The translations under genes and the position numbers were made by a program. A model generated the notes under the pieces. It worked only from the letters and a program-made list of their open reading frames with translations, searched no databases and was not told where the DNA came from. Below are positions 1-5,539 of a stretch of DNA of 8,651 bases, in pieces. The stretch is from an uncultured Oscillospiraceae bacterium (GTDB lineage Bacteria; Bacillota; Clostridia; Oscillospirales; Ruminococcaceae). Position 1 is the first letter of the stretch. Each line of letters opens with the position of its first letter. Location: positions 1 to 8,651 of the forward strand of contig USNZ01000038.1 in NCBI GenBank assembly GCA_900556255.1, in the 5' to 3' direction.

Positions 1-1446
1 GCCCATGACATACCAGCCGTAGTAACGGTTCAGGCTGATAAAATCGGCAAACTGCTGGCCCTTGCTGTTGTGGGGCAGGCTCATCATAACAACGGCATAG
101 GTGCGCGGGCGCTTCTGGGGGTCGATCTCGTGTGCCAGATCAAACAGCGTCTTGAAGTACGCCTCGGTGCCTTCGCTGGTGCACTGGGGCTCGTTCAGGA
201 TGCTCCATGCAATGACACTGGCGTGATTTTTATCGCGGTTGATCATGTCGATCAGCGCAGCCTTGTGGTTTTCCAGCAGCTGAGGCGTGGTCTCCTTCTC
301 GAACCAGCCAACCTTCTTGCCGTTGCCTTGGTTGGCGGCCAGGAAGTTCATGGCACTCTCCATAAAGCCTACGGCGGGGACTTCATCGATAACAAGGAAG
401 CCTTCCTCGTCGGCCATCTGGTACAACTCCTCGGCATAAGGGTAGTGGCTGGTGCGGAAGCAGTTGGCGCCGATCCATTTCATCAGCTCATAGTCGCGCT
501 TGACAGTGGCCAGATCGAGGCCGCGGCCGCGCAGATCGGCGTCCTCATGCTTGCCGAAGCCGCGCAGGTAGACGGGCTTGCCGTTCAGCAGGAAGTTGCC
601 GCCCTTGATTTCAAAGGTGCGGATGCCGATTTTCTCGGCATACTCGTCCACCACAGTCTCGCCATCGGTGATGCGAATGACAAAGTTGTACAGGTAAGCG
701 GCATGGACATTCCACAGCTTGACGTTGTCAATGTGCAGGGTGCCGGTCTTGCCGTCGGCGTGGGCGACCTTTTCGCAGCCGTCAAATACATCGATGCAGA
801 CATTATGCTCACCGTTGGTGGTCACGGTATAAGCAACATCGGCAGCGTTGCCGTTCAGGGTATGTACCACACTGAAGTCCAGCACACGCTCCTTGGGCAG
901 GGCGGTCAGCTTGACAGGACGGTGGATACCGGCATAATTGTAGAAGTCAAAGTACGGCGTGGCAACTTTTTTGCCGTTGGACAGCGTAGTGGTACGTCCG
1001 GCGGGCAGCATAATTTCGCTCAGCTCATTGTTGGCCAGCACAGCCAGATGGTTGAACTGGTTGTAGCGCACAATATCGGTAACGGCAGCGTCAAACGGCA
1101 GGAAACCGCCCTCGTGGGACGTCACCTCCACACCGTTGACAAAGATGCGGGCACGATGAGTCACAGAGCCGAAACGCACGGCAATGTCCTTGCCCTCCCA
1201 CTCTCCGGGGACAAAGAAATCTGTCTCGTACCAAAAATCGCCGCAATACTCGCGGGATTCCTTGTCGGTAAAGAAATCGCAGAAAGAAGCAGGCACCGGC
1301 ATGGTGATGCTCTCGGGCAAGTGCAGCGCCCAGCCGCCGTCGACACCCTTGCTTTCGGGGTCAAAGGCAAAGCGCCACATACCGTCCAGGCTTACCACAC
1401 GGCGGGAGCCGGAATCGCAGGGATACAGCAAAGATTTGTTTTCCAT
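1..1446 (-). CDS. uidA: beta-glucuronidase, glycoside hydrolase family 2 (partial, C-terminus beyond window)
   Basis: This enzyme hydrolyses beta-D-glucuronides to glucuronate and the free aglycone. Its first 482 residues are present and read through to base 1. They follow the E. coli enzyme closely: a jelly-roll sugar-binding domain (about 1-180, with FNYAGIHR-like YNYAGIHRPV near 169-178), an immunoglobulin-like domain (to about 275), then the TIM barrel starting at LLNGKPVYLRGFGKHEDADL. The acid/base Glu is E419 in the motif WSILNEP, and NRYYGWY (473-479) matches the E. coli substrate-pocket segment. The nucleophile Glu and the carboxylate-binding N-x-K motif lie outside the window. The stretch between VGF and RDKNH is about two residues longer than in E. 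coli, which makes this a Loop 1-type gut enzyme. The start at 1446 has GGAG nine bases upstream; an in-frame ATG at 1452 would leave only three. No signal peptide is visible, so it is cytoplasmic. It is divergent from the symporter at 1871. Confidence 0.94.
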   Translation of the reverse strand, partial: MENKSLLYPCDSGSRRVVSLDGMWRFAFDPESKGVDGGWALHLPESITMPVPASFCDFFTDKESREYCGDFWYETDFFVPGEWEGKDIAVRFGSVTHRARIFVNGVEVTSHEGGFLPFDAAVTDIVRYNQFNHLAVLANNELSEIMLPAGRTTTLSNGKKVATPYFDFYNYAGIHRPVKLTALPKERVLDFSVVHTLNGNAADVAYTVTTNGEHNVCIDVFDGCEKVAHADGKTGTLHIDNVKLWNVHAAYLYNFVIRITDGETVVDEYAEKIGIRTFEIKGGNFLLNGKPVYLRGFGKHEDADLRGRGLDLATVKRDYELMKWIGANCFRTSHYPYAEELYQMADEEGFLVIDEVPAVGFMESAMNFLAANQGNGKKVGWFEKETTPQLLENHKAALIDMINRDKNHASVIAWSILNEPQCTSEGTEAYFKTLFDLAHEIDPQKRPRTYAVVMMSLPHNSKGQQFADFISLNRYYGWYVMG

Positions 1447-1504
1447 GGTCATTTTCTCCTTTAGTCATAAAGGTTCTTGGCGCAGTTCTGCCCGGCAGCG
1501 CTGT

Positions 1505-1532
1505 ACATTACGGCTGCCACTGCTTTTGTCAA
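1505..1532 (-). promoter_or_regulatory. sigma-70-type promoter of the beta-glucuronidase gene
   Basis: On the minus strand, TTGACA (1532-1527) is followed after 16 bases by TAATGT (1510-1505). Transcription would start near 1498, giving a leader of about 50 bases before the ATG at 1446. The -35 box is perfect and the -10 box is moderate. Confidence 0.6.
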
Positions 1533-1580
1533 CTTTATTATGCCACAAGCCGATTATTTTCGTGAGTAAGATTTTTTGCC

Positions 1581-1598
1581 AAAATCGTAGAATTTTAC
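1581..1598 (+). repeat. 18-bp direct repeat copy 1, possible regulator box
   Basis: The sequence AAAATCGTAGAATTTTAC matches the copy at 1690-1707 at 16 of 18 positions and the copy at 1711-1728 at 14 of 18. It lies 109 bp upstream of copy 2 and about 50 bp upstream of the glucuronidase -35 box. That position would suit an upstream activator site or a looping partner. The function is inferred; only the repeat is seen. Confidence 0.55.
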
Positions 1599-1689
1599 AG
1601 ATTCTCTCCAAAAAAGATGATTCCGTACATTATATAAATAGGCCGTCCGTTTTTTGTATACTGTGCACAAAAGTTTTTACCGATAAGGA

Positions 1690-1707
1690 AAAATCGAAGA
1701 ATTATAC
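1690..1707 (+). repeat. 18-bp direct repeat copy 2, possible AraC-type half-site
   Basis: The sequence is AAAATCGAAGAATTATAC. It starts exactly 21 bp before copy 3, two helical turns, in the same orientation. Tandem same-orientation half-sites 21 bp apart are the arrangement known for AraC-family activators (araI1-araI2). Confidence 0.62.
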
Positions 1708-1710
1708 GCT

Positions 1711-1728
1711 AAAATCGAAAGAATTTAC
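1711..1728 (+). repeat. 18-bp direct repeat copy 3, promoter-proximal possible AraC-type half-site
   Basis: The sequence AAAATCGAAAGAATTTAC differs from copy 2 at four positions. Its right edge abuts where the -35 box would lie (1729-1734) for a promoter with a -10 at 1752-1757. That is the usual place for an activator that contacts RNA polymerase. Confidence 0.62.
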
Positions 1729-1757
1729 TAACACTTTTGTAAAAATCTGTTCATAAT
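1729..1757 (+). promoter_or_regulatory. candidate activator-dependent promoter of the symporter gene
   Basis: A CATAAT -10-like hexamer (1752-1757) sits 17 bp from a -35 position (1729-1734, TAACAC) with no match to TTGACA. The tandem repeats lie directly upstream. A poor -35 with abutting activator boxes fits an inducible promoter. The start would be near 1764, leaving a leader of about 107 bases. A rival -10, TATACT at 1657-1662, also lacks a -35. Confidence 0.42.
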
Positions 1758-1764
1758 AAAGACA

Positions 1765-1870
1765 CAAAGTTGCTCGCCCTGCCTGCGGCAAGCCGCATCG
1801 GACTCTGCCCCCGATACAGCATCCGCGCCACAGACTCCGGACGAAACACGAAAATGAAGGAGAAAAAACT
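1765..1870 (+). other. GC-rich 5' leader of the symporter gene with predicted secondary structure
   Basis: Composition shifts abruptly from AT-rich to GC-rich near 1770. A tight hairpin is visible (TGCGGC 1784-1789, GCCGCA 1792-1797). A longer stem follows (CGGACTCTG 1799-1807 with CAGACTCCG 1831-1839, one C-C mismatch). Neither is followed by a T-run, so they are not terminators. The ribosome binding site AAGGAG (1857-1862) lies outside both stems. No known riboswitch class was recognised. Confidence 0.35.
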
Positions 1871-3391
1871 ATGGCTACAATTAGAACCTTGCCCGACAAG
1901 TATTACGACAAGGACTACGAAAGCAACGGCATTCACCGCGTTCCGCTTTGGCGTATTGCGGGCTTCGCCATGAACAACACCGCCACGAACGTCTACCTGA
2001 TGTTCATGAACTACTGCACCTTCTACCTGCTGGGCTTCGTCGGCGTCAGCATGGTGGTTGCCTCCAGCTTCCTGATGATGATGCGTCTGTGGGACGGCGT
2101 CACCGACCCGTTCATCGGCTTTATGGTTGACAAAACCAACGGCAAATTCGGCAAGAACCGTCCGTTCATCGTCATCGGTCAGGCCATCCTGTTCGTGACC
2201 AGCTTCATTATGTTCCACGTCACCCACAAGCTGCCCGAAGGTCCCATCCGCTTTGTCTTCTTCATCGTGATGTGCTGCTTGTTCTACCTCGGCTACACCT
2301 GCCAGTGCGTTGTTACCAAGAGCGCCCAGAGCTGCATGACCAACGACCCCAAGCAGCGCCCCATGTTCGCCTCCTTCGACGGCGTGTTCAACACCGTTCT
2401 GTTCACCACGCTGGCCATCGTTGTTTCCAACATTGCCGACAAGTACGCCGACGTTGGCAACTATACCTCTGTTGAGTTCTTCCATGAGTTCTGGATGCTG
2501 TCCGCCTTCATGTCCCTGGCGTTCACTGTCGTGGCTGTTATCGCCATCACCCCCAAGGATCGCCCCGAATTCTTCGGCACCGGTAAGGCTGTCAAGATCG
2601 GTCTGAAGGACTACTGGGATACCCTCAAGAACAACCGCGCCATCCAGATGCTGATCCTGTCTGCCTCTACTGACAAGCTCGGTGCCCAGGCCAAGTCCAG
2701 TGCCGTCGGCGTTGCTATGTTCGCCTGCATGGCCGGCTCCATCAAGCTGCAGGGTACTGTTACCGCCCTGACCATGGTTCCCGGCGTTATCCTTACCTTC
2801 CTCTCCGTTTCCCTGCTGGCCACCCGTCTGGGTCAGAAGCGCGCCATGGTCATCGGCTCTATCGGCGGCTTGATCATCAACATCCTGCTGGGCTGCCTGT
2901 GGTTCTTCGGTGATCCCTCCACCATGACCTCTGACCCTGCCACCGGCGCTTTGAACTGGGGCTTCTTCACGATTGCCCACATTGGTCTGTCCGTCCTGCT
3001 GGCCGGTTGCCAGGGCATCTCCGGTAACATCGTTATCCCCATGACCGCTGACTGCGCCGACTACGAAGTCTACCGTTCCGGTCGTTATGTTCCCGGTCTG
3101 ATGGGCACCCTGTTCAGCTTCGTTGACAAGCTGGTTTCCTCTTTCGCCCCCATGATCGCCGGTGTTGTCTTTGCCGCCTGCGGCTTCGTTGACCATAACC
3201 CCAGCCTGGGCGATGTTGTCACCCCGCAGCTGCGCGCCGGCATCGTATTCCTCGCCTTCGGTATGATTTCCCTCGGTCTGATTTGCAACCTGATCGCCAT
3301 GAAGTTCTACCCCCTGAGCAAGGAAAAGATGGCTGAAATTCAGGACGAGATCATCAAGATCAAGACCGCTGCCATGAGCGAGCAGGCTTAA
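1871..3391 (+). CDS. GPH-family (glycoside-pentoside-hexuronide) sugar:cation symporter
   Basis: This is a 506-residue integral membrane protein of the MFS superfamily that would bring sugars or glycosides into the cell with Na+ or H+. About twelve hydrophobic segments are visible. The family signature lies after the second one: R72-L-W-D-G-V-T-D-P80, then D86-K-T and G-K-x-R-P-F near 94-99. The E. coli glucuronide carrier UidB is in the same family, and so are the melibiose and xyloside carriers. The sequence alone does not fix the substrate. The divergent beta-glucuronidase next door makes glucuronides, or other glycosides cut by the two GH2 enzymes, the best guess. Length is slightly above the usual 450-480 residues because of N- and C-terminal polar tails. 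The ATG at 1871 has AAGGAG eight bases upstream. Both GH2 enzymes lack signal peptides, so an importer of intact conjugates would be needed. Confidence 0.9.
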   Translation: MATIRTLPDKYYDKDYESNGIHRVPLWRIAGFAMNNTATNVYLMFMNYCTFYLLGFVGVSMVVASSFLMMMRLWDGVTDPFIGFMVDKTNGKFGKNRPFIVIGQAILFVTSFIMFHVTHKLPEGPIRFVFFIVMCCLFYLGYTCQCVVTKSAQSCMTNDPKQRPMFASFDGVFNTVLFTTLAIVVSNIADKYADVGNYTSVEFFHEFWMLSAFMSLAFTVVAVIAITPKDRPEFFGTGKAVKIGLKDYWDTLKNNRAIQMLILSASTDKLGAQAKSSAVGVAMFACMAGSIKLQGTVTALTMVPGVILTFLSVSLLATRLGQKRAMVIGSIGGLIINILLGCLWFFGDPSTMTSDPATGALNWGFFTIAHIGLSVLLAGCQGISGNIVIPMTADCADYEVYRSGRYVPGLMGTLFSFVDKLVSSFAPMIAGVVFAACGFVDHNPSLGDVVTPQLRAGIVFLAFGMISLGLICNLIAMKFYPLSKEKMAEIQDEIIKIKTAAMSEQA

Positions 3392-3421
3392 TTGACAAAA
3401 CTTCCCAGAATATTGTATACT
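3392..3421 (+). promoter_or_regulatory. sigma-70-type promoter overlapping the end of the symporter gene
   Basis: TTGACA (3392-3397), an 18-bp spacer and TATACT (3416-3421) form a near-consensus promoter beginning one base after the symporter stop codon. The start would be near 3428, only about ten bases before the stem of the following terminator. It would serve the TM2-domain gene at 3494 if transcription passes that terminator. Confidence 0.6.
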
Positions 3422-3437
3422 TAAAGCAGCTTACACA

Positions 3438-3475
3438 GGAAGCCGCCCGCCTCGGCGGTGCGGCTTCCTTCTTTT
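3438..3475 (+). terminator. intrinsic terminator between the symporter and TM2-domain genes
   Basis: A nine-bp stem GGAAGCCGC (3438-3446) pairs with GCGGCTTCC (3460-3468). It continues inward as a GC-rich stem (3447-3450 with 3455-3458) and is followed by TTCTTTT. It would end symporter transcripts. It also lies inside the leader of the next gene, so it may attenuate transcripts from the promoter at 3392-3421. Confidence 0.8.
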
Positions 3476-3493
3476 GTTAGGAGAGATACAAAC

Positions 3494-3874
3494 TTGAACG
3501 ATCAGAACCGGACATCCGAGAAGAATGAAAAGCCGACTGCTGTTGATATTGCCATTGCACAGGATCAGCTCAACTCCCTGCGGGAGGAAAACGGCATCGC
3601 GGATACCGCCAAGCATGGCCCCATCTGGCACGCGATCGATGCATTTTTTAATGTGCGCGCCAACCGTGTAAAGCAAAAGGTCAGCCGCAGAACCTACCTG
3701 CGTTTGTGCATTTTGGGTATTTTCGGTGCCCACCGCTTTTATGCCAAGCAATGGGTCACGGGCATTTTCTATCTTGCCACCTGCTGGACGGGAATTTCCA
3801 TCGCCATGACCATCATCGACGCCATAACGGTCATTCCGATGCCGCCGGATGAAAACGGTATGATCGAACTGTAA
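3494..3874 (+). CDS. TM2-domain membrane protein
   Basis: This 126-residue protein has a charged, probably cytoplasmic N-terminal region (about 1-65) and then a TM2 domain (about 66-116). The domain shows two hydrophobic helices with the family hallmark G-x-F-G-A-H-R-F-Y (75-83) between them and an Asp (D109) in the second helix. TM2 proteins are widespread and mostly of unknown function; no enzymatic motif is visible. The start is taken as TTG at 3494 because AGGAG (3479-3483) lies ten bases upstream. The longer in-frame GTG start at 3458 would put the start codon inside the terminator stem and has no ribosome binding site. The gene is 28 bp from the mini-protein gene that follows and is probably cotranscribed with it. 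Nothing in it points to sugar metabolism. Confidence 0.82.
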   Translation: MNDQNRTSEKNEKPTAVDIAIAQDQLNSLREENGIADTAKHGPIWHAIDAFFNVRANRVKQKVSRRTYLRLCILGIFGAHRFYAKQWVTGIFYLATCWTGISIAMTIIDAITVIPMPPDENGMIEL

Positions 3875-3902
3875 CCCTTATAACAAAGAAAGGCTGCCTG
3901 CT

Positions 3903-4037
3903 ATGGACATTATGCAACTGCTGTTCAACCCCAACCATGAGGCCCCCAGCGGCTGGGTGCTGGTCGTACTGATTCTGCTGGCCATTGTACTGCCGGCCAT
4001 CATGCGCTATGTAGCTGAACACCGCCACCGCAAATAA
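3903..4037 (+). CDS. small single-pass membrane protein, 44 residues, unknown function
   Basis: A short reading frame encodes a 44-residue protein with a polar N-terminus (about 1-16), one strongly hydrophobic span (about 17-36) and a basic tail (R35, then HRHRK at 40-44). GAAAGG (3888-3893) precedes the ATG by nine bases, and an intrinsic terminator starts 16 bases after the stop. The positive-inside rule predicts a cytoplasmic C-terminus. Start signal, codon pattern and terminator all support a real gene. A second ATG at 3912 would give a 41-residue form. It sits 28 bp downstream of the TM2-domain gene, so the two may act together at the membrane. No known family was recognised. Confidence 0.68.
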   Translation: MDIMQLLFNPNHEAPSGWVLVVLILLAIVLPAIMRYVAEHRHRK

Positions 4038-4053
4038 TACTATGTCTGGAATG

Positions 4054-4097
4054 AACCGACCGCCGTATGCAAAAATACGATGTGGTCGGTTTTTGTT
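4054..4097 (+). terminator. intrinsic terminator after the TM2/mini-protein unit
   Basis: AACCGACC (4054-4061) pairs with GGTCGGTT (4084-4091). An inner stem CGTAT (4064-4068) pairs with ATACG (4075-4079), and a T-rich tract (4090-4097) follows. It separates this unit from the AraC regulator, whose promoter begins at 4103. Confidence 0.85.
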
Positions 4098-4102
4098 ATA
4101 TC

Positions 4103-4131
4103 TTGCAAGTGCTCGCTGCATCGGGTATAAT
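4103..4131 (+). promoter_or_regulatory. sigma-70-type promoter of the AraC-family regulator
   Basis: TTGCAA (4103-4108), a 17-bp spacer and a perfect TATAAT (4126-4131) lie just after the preceding terminator. The start would be near 4138, giving a leader of about 27 bases to the ATG at 4165. A promoter this close to consensus suggests steady expression of the regulator. Confidence 0.8.
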
Positions 4132-4164
4132 AGAAGCAGAGGTTTACGATGTGAGGTGTCTGTT

Positions 4165-5382
4165 ATGCAGTTGGATCCGTTGCTTGTCTTAAAAAAGCTG
4201 GCGTCCAGTTACGATATCAAATGCCTGCGGGTTGCCGCCCCTTTTACCGGGCTGGAGGACTTTGACTACGGTCTGCGCAAAGCGCTTGACCCTCAGTTTG
4301 AATGGCAGGAGTTCGGCAAGCTGCTGATACAAAGCACTGCTGAAAACGTGCTGACCGTCACCGTGGATATGTTTGAGCTACAATATGCACTGTTCCGTAT
4401 CCCTGACGAGCCGGAATCCGTATTCCTGATGGGACCGTGGACGAGTGGCACCCGAACAAAGGAAACCAGCGAATGGATTCGCAAGCACATCGGCAAGGAA
4501 GCCTGTGAGGTTGTACAGAATTATTACAGCAGTGTGCGTGTGGTACAGGACAACCGCTTTATCTCGACCATCAGCACCATTGTGGGGCTGATGATGCCGA
4601 CCGACGAATACCGCGTGGTGGAGAAGCATGAGTTTCTGCCGCTGAATTTTGCACTGGACACCCGGTTTTTCCAGGAACCGAGTTTTGAGCAGGAACTGCC
4701 GCAAACCATGCTGGAGGAGCGCTACGCTGCCGAAAACAAGCTGATTGACGCGGTCAGCCGCGGCGACGTGGACGCCGCCATCAACGTCTGCCACCAGATG
4801 GGGCGCTACACCTACAATGGACGATTCTGCGGTACGCTTTACCAAATCAAAACCAAGATGACCATCATGAACACTCTGATGCGCAAGGCCATCGAGCGCG
4901 GCAAGGTACATCCGTATTACATCGACAAGATATCCTCCCGCTATGCCACACAGATTGAGGCCATCACCGATTTGAACGATCCTTCGATGATTTGGGACAT
5001 GGTGCACGAGTATTGTGCCTATGTGCAGCGCTACTCCGTCAAGAATTACACCCCCTTGGTTCAAAAGGTAATCAACCATATCAACCTGAATCTGGCCGAG
5101 CAAATGTCGCTGAAAAGTCTTGCTGCTATGTGCTTTATCAGCCCGTCTTATCTGTCCAGCCTGTTCAAGCAGGACACCGGCACCACCATTGTGGACTACA
5201 TCAACTCCCAGCGGGTCGACCGCGCCGCTGTGCTGTTGGCCTCTACTGACCGCAGCATTGCTGCCGTAGCTGCCGAGGTCGGCATTTTGGATGTGAACTA
5301 TTTCACCAAGATTTTCAAAAAACAGATCGGCACAACCCCGACACAGTACCGCCGCGAAAAGAAAGCCATGATGAACCGTTGA
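4165..5382 (+). CDS. AraC-family transcriptional regulator
   Basis: This 405-residue regulator has two parts. Residues 1 to about 295 form an N-terminal sensing and linker region without a recognised cupin motif; residues about 185-290 look helical. The C-terminal 110 residues are the AraC/XylS DNA-binding domain. The first helix-turn-helix is about 313-333 (MSLKSLAAMCFISPSYLSSL). The second is about 363-384, carrying the signature V-G-x-x-D-V-N-Y-F-T-K-I-F-K-K-x-x-G-x-T-P-x-Q-Y-R. No membrane span is seen, so it should be cytoplasmic. The reading frame extends upstream to 4042, but that extension covers the terminator and promoter. The ATG at 4165 has GAGGTG six bases upstream and is the likely start. 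Its position between the symporter and the second GH2 gene suggests it controls one or both; the ligand is unknown. Confidence 0.92.
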   Translation: MQLDPLLVLKKLASSYDIKCLRVAAPFTGLEDFDYGLRKALDPQFEWQEFGKLLIQSTAENVLTVTVDMFELQYALFRIPDEPESVFLMGPWTSGTRTKETSEWIRKHIGKEACEVVQNYYSSVRVVQDNRFISTISTIVGLMMPTDEYRVVEKHEFLPLNFALDTRFFQEPSFEQELPQTMLEERYAAENKLIDAVSRGDVDAAINVCHQMGRYTYNGRFCGTLYQIKTKMTIMNTLMRKAIERGKVHPYYIDKISSRYATQIEAITDLNDPSMIWDMVHEYCAYVQRYSVKNYTPLVQKVINHINLNLAEQMSLKSLAAMCFISPSYLSSLFKQDTGTTIVDYINSQRVDRAAVLLASTDRSIAAVAAEVGILDVNYFTKIFKKQIGTTPTQYRREKKAMMNR

Positions 5383-5435
5383 TTTGCGTTTTTTCGTAGA
5401 TACTTATCGACAAACATAGCAAGAAAATACGAATG

Positions 5436-5451
5436 GAACATGAAAATGTTC
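5436..5451 (+). promoter_or_regulatory. perfect inverted repeat upstream of the second GH2 promoter
   Basis: GAACAT (5436-5441) and ATGTTC (5446-5451) form a perfect palindrome with a four-base centre. It ends just upstream of where the -35 box of the 5476-5481 promoter would be (about 5453-5458). That position suits an activator or an upstream-acting repressor. No T-run follows, so it is not a terminator. Confidence 0.5.
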
Positions 5452-5472
5452 TACCCTGCCCCGCCGCTTTCA

Positions 5473-5481
5473 TGGTACACT
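5473..5481 (+). promoter_or_regulatory. extended -10 promoter of the second GH2 gene
   Basis: TGG-TACACT fits the extended -10 form TGn-TAnnnT. No TTGACA-like hexamer lies 16-18 bp upstream, so it may depend on an activator. Transcription would start near 5488, about 52 bases before the ATG at 5540. Confidence 0.55.
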
Positions 5482-5539
5482 GATTACAGAGTAAAACAAG
5501 AACAAAGCCCCTAAGGCACCCACCGAAAGGAGATTTTTC

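Noticed and set aside
70..1464. Plus-strand open frame of 464 codons opposite the beta-glucuronidase
   Set aside because: The minus strand matches beta-glucuronidase throughout, including catalytic residues. The plus-strand frame has no ribosome binding site or recognisable domain.
1652..1672. TATACT -10-like box with TGTGCACA palindrome and TTTTGT/ACAAAA arms
   Set aside because: No -35 box lies at a proper distance, and short palindromes are common in AT-rich DNA. It was kept only as a rival to the promoter at 1729-1757.
1751..3196. Minus-strand open frame of 481 codons opposite the symporter
   Set aside because: Its product is a Gly/His/Gln/Asp-rich string with no fold signature, whereas the plus strand encodes a convincing membrane transporter with family motifs.
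3458..3493. Longer GTG start for the TM2-domain protein
   Set aside because: The start codon would lie in the terminator stem and has no ribosome binding site; the TTG at 3494 has AGGAG at a good distance.
4042..4164. N-terminal extension of the AraC regulator to 4042
   Set aside because: The extension runs through an intrinsic terminator and the TTGCAA-N17-TATAAT promoter, and the ATG at 4165 has its own ribosome binding site.
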